Numbered from the stretch's first letter, positions 11,101 through 22,129 are shown. The stretch: DNA of 64,000 nt from Undaria pinnatifida (GCA_012845835.1 JABAKD010000024.1:7777103-7841102); one strand, 5' to 3'. Translations and numbers: made by a program. The notes: generated by a model not told the origin, from the sequence alone.

Positions 11101-14100
11101 AATCAACTACGGTGGTACTAGCTCACAGCTACTTTTGCCTAACCCATGCTCAGGGCGATATGGCCGTTCGCTTGGCCTTGGGAGAAACGCACTTGGTCAA
11201 GGAGAACAAAGAGTACTTCGAGAAAGAAGGGGTCGACATCTCCGTACTCGAGGGCGCAAAGGGCAAGGGTGGGGGAAGGGCCGCAGAAGAGCGCAGCAAA
11301 ACGGTCATTCTGGTTAAAAACTTGCCGTACAGTACCGAGGCGGCGGAGCTGGCTAAACGGTTCGGGGCCTTCGGAGATGTAAGCACGATAGCCATTTTCA
11401 TGTTTTTTCATGTTTTTTTTCCCCATCAAAAACCTTGTTTTTTTGGGGGGGACGTACGTAAAATACCTGGTACAAAATACTGTCAACGTAAGATCAAACG
11501 TGCTGTACCATTGCGCTGCCCTGATGGGTGCTACGACAGAGGTGCACCACTCTTTTTTCTTCAAGGCTCCTCAATTTGGGAGCTTAAGACCTCTCTAAGG
11601 CTAAAACTGATTCTTGGAGAGAATGAAACTGCTACCGGAAGAATAATCCCATGGCCTACGTACACAACGAGCATCAGACAAAAAAAATGGCCAAGAACAA
11701 TCCGATGGCCTACGTACACAATGAGAATCAGCCAAAAAAAAAGGCGAAGAACAACCCCATCGCTTACGTACACAACGAGAACCAGACAAAAAAGATGGCA
11801 AAGAACAATCCGACGGCCTACGTACACAACGAGGATCAGACGAAAAAAATGGCGAAGAACAATCCCATGACCTACGTACGCAACGAGAATCAGATTGAAA
11901 AAAAAGGTCGTTTTTTTCCCACTATAGTATTACTAGGTTAAGGAGCCCCATCATCCAGAAACAATTTTCGCCACAAAAAGGTATACCTCTATCGTTGCAT
12001 TCGTCCGCTCGCAATTGTTGTTGCCTGCCCTGACGACGTTGTTTTGGTATCGATGTTAGTGACGCATTTAAAACAGGGCGTATAAATTATTTATTAATTG
12101 ATTAATTAATTGTTGGTGGTGTTGGTTAATTAATAGTTATCTGGGGGAGACGATATATCCTTCCCCTCAAAAGAGTGGACTTTTATTACTGTCTTCTACT
12201 ACAGTAGTATTAGTTAATTAGGCTTCACGCCCTAAACTTACTACAGCACCTAATATTGCCGTCTCCCTTAGATGTGGAAGCAATGAAAAAAATCACCCCC
12301 CGCCCCCCCCCCCCCTGGCAGGATGCCGCTCACCCTTCATACGACTCGCCGAACACCTCACGGCGCTTCGCGCTTGGTGCGCGCGATGCCTTCCTGGTCG
12401 GTAAAAAGCCGACGTCCTCCGTCCGTCCCGACATTTTAGGAGTGCGGGGGTCTATGCTCATAAGATGATACAATGCTACGACAACGGCTAGCGCGTGAAA
12501 TGGCACGCGATTATTCATCGGGCTGTACTTTCGTGTTTTCTGAAAGACCTCAGATATGTCACCTCGAAGAATGTGGCCACCTGAGCGCCTCTATATTTAG
12601 TTCGATTTTTGCCGTTGGAGGAAACTAGGCTGTATTTTTCTCTATTTCTGTCGCACACAGATGGGGCGCGTTTTTATTCTGCCTCCGTCGAAGGACGTAA
12701 CGCGCATTGAATTCCTCGTATACTTTTTCGTCGTTGTTTTTATGATACATATATATATTGTATTTCTACTTTTTTTTTTTCCTCACTTGTTTGATTCTTT
12801 TTTTCATGTCGCTTTTTTTTCATCCCTTTTTTTTGCTACTGTTTGATTTTTGTATTGTTTCGAGCAGGTGGGGCGCGTTCTTCTCCCTCCGTCGAAGGCA
12901 GTGGCGCTCGTTGAGTTCCTGTCCCCGGGCGACGCGCGAAAGGCCTTCAAGAAGTTGGCCTACACGAGGTTCCAGCACGTGCCTCTGTACCTCGAGTGGG
13001 CTCCCGTTAAGGTATTTCCGACGTTCTGGCTGTGATGGGTGTGTATGTGGCTGTGTGGTCCACTGCTGACGCATGCTACTAATAGTACTATAATAGTACC
13101 TACACACAGCTTGCGAAGATGAGTTTCGACAAAATACTCGATCTCACAGCTGGAGTGTATTTCAATTTTACAGTGGCACTATAGTAATAGTAGTACTATA
13201 GTAATAGTAGTATAATAGTAATAGTACTATAATGGTAATATAATAGTAATAGTATTAAAATAGTAGTATAGTACTTGTAGTACTATAGTAATAGTAGTAT
13301 AATAGTAATAGTACTATGATGGTAGTATAATAGTAATAGTATTATAATAGTACTATAGTAATAGTAGTATAATAGTAGTATAGTAATAGTAGTATAACAG
13401 TACGGCAGGGACGCACCTGATTTTTTGTGAGGTATCGAGCTCATTTCAAGACCTCCACACCTCGCCCCAAAACTGGCTTGGAAAACAAAAATAAATGTCA
13501 ACGCGATTAACAACCCATCTCATGGCCTAGGTAGGTGGCGTCCACCCGTCCCCACCCAAGGCCCACATGATGGGGTACTGGGGCGGCCCTCAACAAGGAT
13601 GCAATGTGGACATCACCTGGTTCCGTCCCTAGCCGGCGTGCGTTATGATGAACAGGCGAATGCTTCCAGCCGTCTTAGTACTATTGGGGACTCTTGGGTA
13701 TAAATCGAATGAAAATGGTGTTCTAACGATATTGGGTGTTGTACCTAACGATATTGGGTGTTGTACCTAACGATATTGGGTGTCGTACCTAACGATATTG
13801 GGTGTTGTACCTAACGATATCGGGTGTTGTACCTAACGATATTGGGTGTTGTACCTAACGATATTGGGTGTTGTACCGAACGATATTGGGTGTTATACCT
13901 AACGATATTGGGTGTTGTACCTAACGATATTGGGTGTTGCACCTAACGATATTGGGTGTTGTACCTAACGATATTGGGTATTTTACGGAGGACCATAGTA
14001 ATTAGGACCCACGACGTACACAAATGTAGATATATGTACCTGTTTTCCCTAGCCATATCTGGTCCTGATCACCGCTGTGTACCCCCGCAAATAGCCATAC

Positions 14101-17100
14101 TTGATACTTGACTACGATATTACTTGCTTTCGTTGAGGAGCTCCCGTCACGTCATTCATATATGGTTTGCCCGACACCTGCCACGTACCCTACCGTAGCA
14201 GGTGTGTGCTGCATTAACAGTCTTCTTGATGTCCCTAAGCCTGGCGGAAACGGCAGCCTTGCGTGGAAGATGTAGCGTGCTTTGTAAGGGCGTGCCGACG
14301 ATGACGTAGTAACCAACCCCTGTGTTCTCGGTTCGCTGCTAACTCTGCTTCTTTCTCCGGCCGTACCTCTCTTCTTCCCTCACCGATTTTGTCTTCGCGG
14401 CTAGGCATTTGGAGAGACGTTCGAGCCTTCGTCGAAACCGGCGGCATTGCCAGCCTCAGACAAAGCTGCCACAGGAGAAGAAGGGAAGGTGTGTAAGGCA
14501 CAACTGTATTATCCGAACCCAAGTCCCAAAAGGGAGGTATGCGCCATCATGTGCTTCAGGCCGTTTCTAGCGACACATATATGTTATATGTGGTGACCTT
14601 TTTTTTGGCAAAATTGGCAAGATTATAAAAATTTGGATTTGCCAAAATAGCAAAATATTTTTTTGGTCGTTTTTTTGCTGCATAGTTCCGTGTAGTAGTC
14701 CTTCATTGGCGAGTGTACGGATTTTTTTGGTTTTCTTGTTGGCTCGTATTCGGATTTGCTGCTTCCGAGACTTGACAAACAAAAGTTGCCACAAACCTGG
14801 CAAGTTTAAATTGACAAGTTTTGTTGCATTGGTGGTGTGTCATTAGAAACGCCCGTACTCCCTGTTCGCGGCGGGTGACTCGTCTTTCATCGCAAACTAT
14901 TGAAGGATACTGAAGGGAAAGTTGACTCAAGTTTTACTGTTGTATTGCAGCTACTAGAGCACTGCTGTTTCATCATTTGTTTCGTCACATCGGACATTCT
15001 TGTTTACGCGGAAGTGCTGGAGGGTACGGTGTCCCACTCATTTTTTTTTTTAATTCAACAGTCAACTGTCAAAAATCAAAAGTCAAAATCCCGGAAAAAA
15101 ACAAATTTCAAAACCTCGTTATTTCACGACAAATAGTATAATATGCAAGGATGAAGGGGAAAAGTTCGATGTGCGCGCGCAGCGTTCGCGCAATTTTGAA
15201 CGGAACGGACGTTGCAGAGTCCGTTTATTAACGGAAGACGAAAAACGGACACATGCGATGGACGAAAAACGGACACATGCGATGGCCCACAGCGTAGCTG
15301 CGTAGAAAGATAGGACCGCAGCAGCTGCTGCTGTAGATACTGTACGTGGTACATATTGTACGTATTATAGCAACGTTGGTAGCTCATGCGCAGCTCTATC
15401 ACAGCTGCTACTACTACAGCTGCTGTACATGTAACACGTTCTGTGCCGTTCTGTGCTGTATACTACATACTCGTATACGTAGCTCTCTCTGAGCTGCTGC
15501 TGTAGGTACTGCACGTAGGACATACCGTACGTAGCAACGTTGACAGTATATGCGTAGCTCCATCGCAGCTGCTACCGCTGTACATATCACACATGCCTCT
15601 ATAGAATACTCGGCTCTCTGATCTTCTTTGATCTCTCTCCCTTCAGCAGAATTTTCGGAATTTTTTACAGATGGCAGTTTTCGACAAAGCCTGGCTGGCA
15701 AATGTTCTTCGGGGAGTCACCCTCTGATTTTGGGCACCCGTAACTCTGCTCGTACGCCGAATCTCGTGCCGGGGAAAGATGTGCGCAGATGGAAAGGCAT
15801 TGCACTGCGCCATCAAGCTTTCTAGAGTGTAAAATGTCCAAAGGCCACGCGGAGCTGAAGGCGGTACTGTTTTGAGAGTAGGGCGAATTGTCCCGCTTGC
15901 ACGGGAGCATTCGCACGTGATGTTAGTTAGGCATATGTAAAACACACTGTTCAAAATTCAAACCTCGAATGTAGGGCACGTGACACTCTTTCCCCCGCTC
16001 CCCTATCCACCATTAACGATGCCATTCCCTTTCCTGAGAACAGCATCCGTGACTTAGTTGATTGTCGGCTTGAAGGTGGATGATACTGAGAGACGCAGGT
16101 TGGTGGTAATAGACGCAAACGCAGAGTGGTAATAATAGATGCAAAGCGCTGCTCTTAAAACGCTCATCTATAAAATCCGCGTCCCCGTCGCTCGGGCCTT
16201 TACCCTTCGTTGGCGTCGTCGGCTTGAAGGTGGATGAGAAGGACCAAGCAAATAGTTGTATTTTTGAAATCCAAAAATAATGGCTTGGTTTGGATTACTT
16301 CAATTTCTCCCCGAAACAGACAACTAAATTGTCTCCCCGAACTAACGAAACAGTTATGTTTTTTTGGCATTGACGAATGTTGCATCCCCTTCCTCCCCTT
16401 CCTTGGCGTCCTCGGTGTGAAGGTGGATGAGGAGGACCAAGTCGCGGCAGGGAGCAGTGTATCGAGCGAACCGCTCACAATGTTCGTCAAGAACCTCTCC
16501 TTCTCCACCACAGAAGCAGGGCTGAAAACCTGCTTTGAGAGAGCCGGCCTTAGCGTGCGATCGGTTTCCATTCCAAGAAAAAAGGGCCAAGGCTCGAGCG
16601 AAGCCATGCTCAGCTCGGGCTTCGGGTTTGTGGAGTGCGCCGACCGGGGTTTGGTCGAGAAGGCCCTTAAGGTGGGTGGATGGGTGGATGGGTTGGTCGA
16701 AAAGTCTCTTTTAACCCTTTTGCCAGGTAGATCTTTTGGGGGGGTCAACTACCTGGACAATATCGTGCTACCTGTTATATTTTTGTTAGTGGGTAGATTT
16801 GTCGAAACTATCCCATGACGGGTGGGTTGGTCTGAAAAATCTGTTTTCTAGTGGATGGGTGGGTTGGTAAAAAAATCTGTTACGGTTGGTCGATAAAGTT
16901 GTTATACCCTTTGGGGATTTAACAAGGAAAACATGCCGAAAAAAACTCACATTACAGCATCGACCACGCGAGGCAGCCCGGGCAGCTGGGCCAGGTGTGC
17001 CCGGCTGACCGTATGATACTAATTCACTCAGAAGCTATCCAGTATCTTTGGAAGCCCGTTTGGGTTTTACAACGGTTCATGCCTCGGACAGATCGCCATG

Positions 17101-20100
17101 TAGATTATATAGATCACATAAATAATATAGATTCATAGATCATACAGATAATCTAGGTCATGTATCTGTCGTCATGGTATGTAAGCAAGCGTTCTGTGTA
17201 GTTTATATAGATCCGACGAAGGAAACGCGTCCTGCAGTAGATCAGTCAGATCATCTGGCTCCCACCCGGCAACATGATCTATAACCCATGCAGATCGTAT
17301 ATATATCAAGGATATATCTTCCCTGAAAATACAGATCACATAGATCAATAGGAGTCCGATCCGTCCAAGGTATGCAACAGCCGATTTGTACCTAGGCCAT
17401 GGGACTGTCATTGGGTTAACCTCACACTCGTTCTCATAGTCAGTGTTTTGGGTAAGCTCTTCAAGCTAGAGTAGCCTGCGCGAAGGCAGGTATTATCCTT
17501 GTGGTGCCATGCGTCAGTGGTTGGCAAACGCCGCCAGCGAGTGTCCCACGACCGAATCGCACCGTAAGGTTCGTATCATGCTCCACATGACCTTACGTTA
17601 AGTAAGAACTAACGTGTGTATCGCTTTCGCGTAGCTTGTGACCACAGCGCTAGTATCTCTCCAGGGCGAACGATGGGCACGGACACTGGATGTGCTGGGT
17701 GTGGATAGGTAGAAATAATGGTTTGATGGGAAGACCAAACTCTCACACATGTCGTCGTACGGCTGTGACGTTGTGTGATGCTCTTGAAATGCTCTTGTGG
17801 TGCTTTCGTGCACGGCGCGGATCCACTAGGGTACCACCGAACCGCGCCGTAACGTTCGTGCTGCATACGTGTGGTTGTAACGTTGTGATATCATCATGGT
17901 TGCAGAGCCTTCAGGGCACTATCCTCGATGGGCACGCGCTGGAGCTAAAGCGCTCGACCAAGAGACTCACAAAGACCTCTGCTGCACCGGTCGACGAAGT
18001 CAAGCGATCCAAGCTCATCATCCGAAATGTGCCCTTTCAGGTAAGCACTCATCTTGAGTATAGCAGGCGTCCACGTTGGTTTAGTGATTAACTTCGTAAC
18101 TGCTGAGGTCGATGTCACAAGTTCGAGTTCATCAAGTGTTTTTTTCTTCAAATATCGACATGCCGAAAGTTGCGAGAGCGCAAGTTGGCAACATTCGATG
18201 CAACTCTCGGCAAACACTGAGAATGCTGAACACCCTGCGCGATAAAAAATATTCAAAAGAAGACACGTGAAGCAATTGACAACGATGGGACGTATGTGAC
18301 GGGGGGGGAGAAGAGAAGACACCTGTGACGGCGGCCTCCGTGGTTTAGGCACAACAGCAGTTGCGACATAAAAGTAAATGTCGCTACCAGGTACAGGCCT
18401 TTTCTCGCCTTAACGCTGTGATCTGCCGACGGGGTAGCCGCGACTATCCATAGACCATTAGTTGTTCAGGCACAGCGGTAGCCTCTGTGCGGTGCTGCTG
18501 CATGCCGTCCCTTGCCCACTGCTGTGGTCCAGCCAAGCCGACGGGATAGAGCCATCCCACGGTGCCGGTTGCACTTTTGTAGCCAAAAAAAGGTATACCT
18601 GACCGGTTGAGCTCCTCAGGTGTGTGACTATCGGCTATTAACAGTATACTATTTTTAGGAGTATACTTGTTTCAAGACTAGCGCATAGAAGTGTTGGTCG
18701 GGTTGCGCAAACGAATGCCTTCGAAGTCATGACATGCTTCGGGTGAGATTTATTGAGCTCCTCATGTTAGGAGCTCAGAAATTTCTCAGAATGTGCTGAA
18801 CCCCTGGCGTGGGATGACTCGATAACCGCGAATATGAATAGACCAGCCGTGGTTTTCAGGCACAGCAGCAGTTACGGTATACGTTGCCGCTACACGTACG
18901 TAACTCCCATCGCCTCACCGCTGCGGTGTGCTGACGGGATAGCCGCGGGTATGTGTATACCACCGTCAACACCGGCGGCGTAAAAACAAAACGACGACGC
19001 AAAACCCACGACACAATGACACAGGAAAAACGAATACGTAAACCACCTGTGGGTTAGGCACAATAGCAATTTGTTGCGGTACGTTGCCACTTTCTCCCCC
19101 CGCCCACTGCTGCAATCTGTCGGCGGAATAATGCGGTGACTCTTATCCCGCGATGCATGTACACCACCAAACTCCTCTGCCCCCCCCCCCCCCCCCCCGC
19201 AATCAGGCTACTAAAAAGGAGCTGCGAGAGATTTTCTCTAGTTTCGGTCAGCTGAAGCGGGTGCGGTTACCGAAGAAGTTCGACGGTGGCCACCGAGGAT
19301 TCGCGTTCGTCGACTTCTTGACGTCACAGGTAAGTCGGGCGTCGTGGGCTATACGTCAAGAAGTACCGGGTGTGCTGCGTTTTTTAGAGATGTGTTGCTG
19401 CTTGGTGGTCCGTACAACAAGTACAATTATTTCCCTATGAATAGCCCAAACCGTGGTGGGACCTAGTAGTCTTGCCGGTGCCGGGGCAGTTGACCAGTCT
19501 TATCATTGCCCTGCGCAACACCGACTCTCGCATGGGCTGCTTGAGATGACCATCGCGGTGTTTTGAAAAAGCTACATCACCAGCGACGTCTTACTGTTAC
19601 GGAGATCTGAATGTTTATGGGACATACTAGAAGACGAAAAGGAAGGAAGAGTTTCCACCTTTCAATCAATCTCTCCTACCAGGTATGTCACGACTGCGTT
19701 CGTGTGGGCTTCTGCTGCGTGTACACGAGCCAGGCAACTAAATGTTCTCGAGTTGCAAGTATTAATACTACAAAACACTTCACAGGCCGAGAAGGGTGAC
19801 AACCGGTTTGTGTTTTTGTGTGAGTTCTGTGATTTCTGTTATTTCTGTGATTTCGGTGGTATCACAGTGAATTATTTATTTTTTTACATCATCGGGCTTT
19901 CTTCTATGACCTATACCCCAATGAAGATTCAATATTCCTCCCGCACGCTGCCATGCTCCGAACCCAACCCAATCCTTTCCCGGATGATGCTCGTATCGCA
20001 GGAGGCGCTCAACGCCAAGAACTCGTTGGCGTCGACCCATTTCTACGGGCGGCATCTTGTAGGGGAATGGGCCGAAGACAAGGAAGACGTGGACACGTTA

Positions 20101-20208
20101 AGAGCCAAGGCTGCGAGGGATGTGCGCGGCCCGGGCGACGGGGGTCGGCCCGTAAAGAAGCAAAAGGCTGGTGGTGATGGTGACGATTTCGCGGATATGG
20201 ACGGTTGA
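2179..20208 (+). CDS. MRD1: MRD1/RBM19-type multiple RNA-binding domain protein (pre-rRNA processing), 12 exons, 863 aa
   Basis: Exons: 2179-2271, 3761-3898, 4146-5018, 7932-8089, 9827-9989, 11154-11378, 12868-13011, 14405-14488, 16423-16671, 17906-18040, 19207-19329, 20002-20208. All junctions keep frame; the sole phase-2 intron follows exon 4. Five RRMs: RRM1 ~7-80 (LIVKNVP / RQFAFVGF), RRM2 ~330-408 (LFVRNLPY / KGFAFIQF), RRM3 ~525-595 ([11 protein letters not shown]1 degenerate VALVEF), RRM4 ~644-722 (MFVKNLSF / SGFGFVEC), RRM5 ~745-822 (LIIRNVPF / RGFAFVDF). The Lys/Glu/Ser-rich linker after RRM1 (~90-325) and the C-terminal [12 protein letters not shown] are typical of the family. Yeast Mrd1 also has five RRMs and a similar length; animal RBM19 has six. 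In yeast it is a nucleolar U3/90S pre-ribosome factor needed for 18S rRNA processing. The start was chosen because RRM1 begins right after ATG. Donors are mostly GTG-type (GTGAGT, GTGCGC, GTGCCT). Confidence 0.93.
2272..3760 (+). other. MRD1 intron 1
   Basis: Donor GTGAGT, acceptor CCCTGCAG. It contains a dispersed-repeat copy at about 3128-3246 (minus), matching 18692-18825, and a partial relative at about 3300-3385 (TTCCTCACATGAGG core). No coding signature apart from the flanking exons. Confidence 0.7.
6728..7045 (+). mobile_element. tRNA-derived SINE, copy 1
   Basis: The head resembles a tRNA gene: A-box-like GTGGCGTATCAGG at about 6744 and a clear B-box GAGTTCGAGCC at about 6789, spaced as in a tRNA. 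The body (GCGAGAGCATGAGTTAGCAA, then GCGCGATAAAAACTGAAGG, then GGGGGGAGAAGGGACGACAC) matches 18079-18330 in the same order. The end is A-rich (7009-7037). Pol III box pair, shared non-tRNA body and A-rich end together define a SINE. The tRNA part does not fold into an intact tRNA by eye. Confidence 0.75.
7320..7440 (+). mobile_element. SINE body fragment (diverged)
   Basis: It shares GCGAGTCGACGAG, TCTCGCGAT and a following purine/G-rich block ending CTG..GTGACC with about 26720-26835, and the last part with the bodies of the SINE copies at 6728 and 18079. It appears to be a 5'-truncated, older member. Eye alignment only. Confidence 0.4.
7531..7588 (+). repeat. Decayed duplicate of MRD1 exon 4 5' edge
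   Basis: About 56 bases resemble 7923-7977 (acceptor plus start of exon 4): GGGGAAAAGGGTTCGCAGTC versus GGGGAAGGGGTTCGCGTTCA, then ACTTCGTC / AGTTCGTG and GAAATGCT / GAAGATGCT. The acceptor AG has been lost, so it cannot act as a splice site as it stands. Confidence 0.65.
8090..9826 (+). other. MRD1 intron 4
   Basis: Phase-2 intron, donor GTGCCT, acceptor TTCTCAG. It contains one retroposon-like repeat (8806-8904) and MITE-like copies at about 9254-9330 and 9345-9420. Nothing else recognised. Confidence 0.7.
8806..8904 (-). mobile_element. Retroposon-like ~95-bp repeat (CCTCCGGCGGATG family), copy 1
   Basis: Matches 59085-59174 (same orientation) and the reverse complement of 21438-21542. 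Shared blocks, plus-strand reading: CCTCCGGCGGATG, AAATAAAGCTTAAGCTCACC, CCACGTATTTTCA and CGTGTGTCAATTTAACTC. Read on the minus strand the element ends in an A-rich run, as expected for a retroposed sequence. Confidence 0.8.
10131..10200 (+). repeat. Decayed duplicate of MRD1 exon 5 3' edge with donor site
   Basis: CTCTCGCGGACCTCTTGGGA followed by GTGGGGAAGGGGGACATCCT copies the end of exon 5 (source 9933-9995, about 198 bp upstream). It includes the position of the donor, here GTGAGC versus GTGGGC in the source. The frame is open ([17 protein letters not shown]), so it could act as a cryptic alternative 5' splice site or exon. No matching acceptor in the right phase is obvious. Confidence 0.8.
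11645..11914 (+). repeat. 54-bp tandem repeat, five copies, in frame
   Basis: In MRD1 intron 6. Each 54-bp unit encodes an 18-residue repeat of the form [18 protein letters not shown] in one plus-strand frame (open frame 11651-11941). The reverse strand is also open. Because 54 is divisible by three, openness is inherited from the first unit and is weak evidence for coding. Confidence 0.92.
12322..12452 (+). repeat. Dispersed ~130-bp repeat, copy 1
   Basis: Matches the reverse complement of about 58105-58243: CGACTCGCCGAACACCTCAC, GCGCTTGGTGC, CTGGTCGGTAAA and CGTCCC/CGTCCCG blocks in the same order. One copy is in an MRD1 intron and the other in a dynactin intron. Confidence 0.8.
12648..12718 (+). 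repeat. Decayed duplicate of MRD1 exon 7 5' edge with acceptor
   Basis: The segment beginning CACACAG-ATGGGGCGCG repeats the start of exon 7 (12862-12922, CGAGCAG-GTGGGGCGCG), 207 bp upstream. It encodes [20 protein letters not shown] versus [18 protein letters not shown] in the real exon. The acceptor AG is retained. The downstream half of the exon is missing and a T-rich tract (12720-12860) follows. Confidence 0.85.
13165..13412. repeat. AT-rich (ATAGTAATAGTAGT)n low-complexity tract
   Basis: About 240 bp made of shuffled TAGTA/ATAGTA units in MRD1 intron 7. Spurious leucine/tyrosine-rich open frames appear on the minus strand. Confidence 0.9.
13722..13982. repeat. 22-bp minisatellite, about 12 copies
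   Basis: Unit CTAACGATATTGGGTGTTGTAC, in MRD1 intron 7, with scattered single-base variants and a partial last unit. Very homogeneous, so probably young. Confidence 0.97.
16060..16253 (+). repeat. Two decayed duplicates of MRD1 exon 9 acceptor edge
   Basis: GTCGGCTTGAAGGTGGATGA occurs at about 16064 and 16217. The second continues GAAGGACCAAG. They mirror the true acceptor and exon 9 start (TCGGTGTGAAG-GTGGATGAGG then AGGACCAAG, 16413-16441). Both retain the AAG acceptor dinucleotide and could compete as splice acceptors. Confidence 0.8.
17249..17337 (+). repeat. Dispersed ~85-bp repeat, copy 1
   Basis: In MRD1 intron 9. It matches 52276-52360: GATCAT, CCCAC.C, AACATGATCTA, CATGCAGATC/CCTGCAGATC, ATCAAGGATATATCT and CCCTGAAA in the same order and orientation. 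The surrounding 17090-17400 is rich in GATCATATAGATC-like words. Confidence 0.8.
18076..18330 (+). mobile_element. tRNA-derived SINE, copy 2
   Basis: A-box-like TTGGTTTAGTGAT at about 18076, B-box AAGTTCGAGTTC at about 18119. The body blocks GCGAGAGCGCAAGTTGGCAA, CCTGCGCGATAAAAAATA and GGGGGGGAGAAGAGAAGACA are shared in order with the copy at 6728. It lies in MRD1 intron 10. Confidence 0.75.
18335..19140. repeat. Degenerate ~110-bp repeats in MRD1 intron 10
   Basis: About four diverged blocks (near 18335, 18460, 18850, 19035) share a GGTT..AGGCACA.CAGCAGTT..G opening, a GTTGCCGCTAC-like middle and a CTG.CGACGGGATAGCCGCG end. The dispersed repeat related to 3128-3246 sits between them at 18692-18825. 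Confidence 0.6.
19182..19199 (+). promoter_or_regulatory. Poly-C tract at the exon 11 acceptor
   Basis: A run of about 18 C ends a few bases before the acceptor CAATCAG of MRD1 exon 11. It takes the place of the usual mixed polypyrimidine tract. Confidence 0.7.
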
Positions 20209-20538
20209 CAGTGTGGATATGGTCGGCTGACGCTGCGGCGGGGTAGTGTGTTGCGGGACATTAATTAGCTGTTGCGCTTGCGTAACTTTCGTTTTCGCGT
20301 TTCGCATTTTTTTTCGCCGCAGGCGAAAAACATGTTGTTGAGGGTAAAATTCTAGACATCAGTGAGTAGTGTGGACGTACCGTAAGGTGCGTTCACTGTA
20401 TAGTATGACCGTGTGAGGCGTGGTGTTGTAGTGTGGAACGCTTTTGTTGCAAACGAGAGCTGGAGGCGTGAATTGGTCGCATGTGTTGCCTTCGACGGTA
20501 GTTTTTTTTAAATGTTTTTCTTGTTTACTGTAGTTTGG

Positions 20539-20544
20539 AATAAA
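20539..20544 (+). terminator. Candidate polyadenylation signal of MRD1
   Basis: AATAAA about 330 bp after the MRD1 stop codon, preceded by a T-rich stretch. Confidence 0.4.
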
Positions 20545-21437
20545 CCGCGTCGTTATCTATAACAGTCTTTTTTAACCTTTAACCAAGGATGTCCGTTGCC
20601 GGTTCCAGTTCAGGTGCGGTTCTCGAGTTCACCTGAGGTTCTCGAAGTTTCAGCGGTTTCTTGATATCGGGGTATTGCCCCCTTAACAATTGCAGTCAAG
20701 CCCGGATGGGGGTGAAAGGGGCGCACGGAGGGCATGGTCACCACCGTCTCCGCTCATCGGAAGTAGCGCACTATCACTACACACAAGCTCCTTCGCTAAA
20801 CGGCCCTGCGGGATGTCGGAGAGATTTTGCCACTGGAAAAGAATAGTGTTTTTCGAATTTGTAATTGTGCAACGCGCGGTGTAAGAGATCACTCCAAGTA
20901 AATTTTTCGGGAAAAGTGGCGTCATGATCTCAGATGACGACAAACGTCGACCAAGGATTTTCCACCGATAAAAAATTCCAAGCTAAATATTTCGAAAATC
21001 AGAGAACTGAGGTGTAAGAGATACCCTTCTCTCTGGACCTTATTTGTTCGGTCAGGCATGAGCGTATTCCGTACACCGATCGTCAACTTTTTGGGGAGCC
21101 ATGCATCACGACAAAAAACGATTTTAAGACGATTGCGATCGTATCACGCGCGTAGAAAAAACATAAACGTAGCAGCAGTGAGACATGGGTCACCGTGCTA
21201 CGACACACGCGTGTCGCACAGCTCCTTAGCTGGTACAATGCAGGTATTATAATGACACTTCTATTCCAGCGACCCCAGATGTTTCCTGTGGCCGATGCTG
21301 TAATCGTCGTATTCGTTTTTTTACACTTTTTTTCCTGGATGATTGTCCCAAAGCAGTTGAAGCAAGGGACAGCTTACGCTATACCTACAATGGGACCCGA
21401 AGGGTACGCCAGCTAGTGTTGGGCTGCGAAAGCAACT

Positions 21438-21542
21438 GAGTTAAATCGACACACGACGCGTATGAAAATACGTGGAAGTGTGGTGAGCTAAAGCTTTATT
21501 TTTCCCCATCCGCGCCGGAGGATAACCAAAAAAAAAAAAAAA
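21438..21542 (+). mobile_element. Retroposon-like repeat (CCTCCGGCGGATG family), copy 2 with poly(A)
   Basis: Reverse complement of the 8806 and 59085 copies. In this orientation it starts GAGTTAAATCGACACACGAC and ends at CGCCGGAGGATAACC followed by about 14 A, consistent with a retroposed transcript. Confidence 0.8.
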
Positions 21543-22129
21543 CAAGCCAACCTATTACTAGCACTACATCAAACGGATCTTGCCGCAATCACGCCGTCCC
21601 CGGGGGGATGTTCCCCCAGTCCAGTCGTTCGACCTCACCCTTTTAGGACTGCTCTCGCACGTTTTTCTTGCCCCTTTCTTTGCTGCGAAAATTGTTCCCC
21701 ACTAGGTGACCAAGTAGCTTGTCCCCAAAACTACATGTACGTGCGGTTTCGACACTATCTACGATAAAGGTGTACCAGTGTTTTCTGAGGCTCATAACCT
21801 CTTGAGGAAATCCGTACAATTAACAGTATACCTCACCCAAAAACTGACTTATTAATAGAGAAAACTGAAAGCTGTACCCAATGGTTTTGAACGAATCCAT
21901 GGCCTAGGAAAGGAAAAACAACGTTTCATATTACAAGATAAGACTGACATTCCGACGGTTTTGGGTCAAGGAGTCCCCGTCATTCAGAAAATGATTTCGC
22001 CAAAAAACGGTATACCTTAATTATACCTTAATACCTCTATCGTAGCACGGGTCTTTCAAGGGGCTCATCCTTGGAGGCCTGTGTATGACGATGCATGGTG
22101 TGACAAAAAAACACTGAGTGCGATGTTTT

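Noticed and set aside
13722-13982. CRISPR array
   Set aside because: Units abut directly with no spacers; it is a minisatellite.
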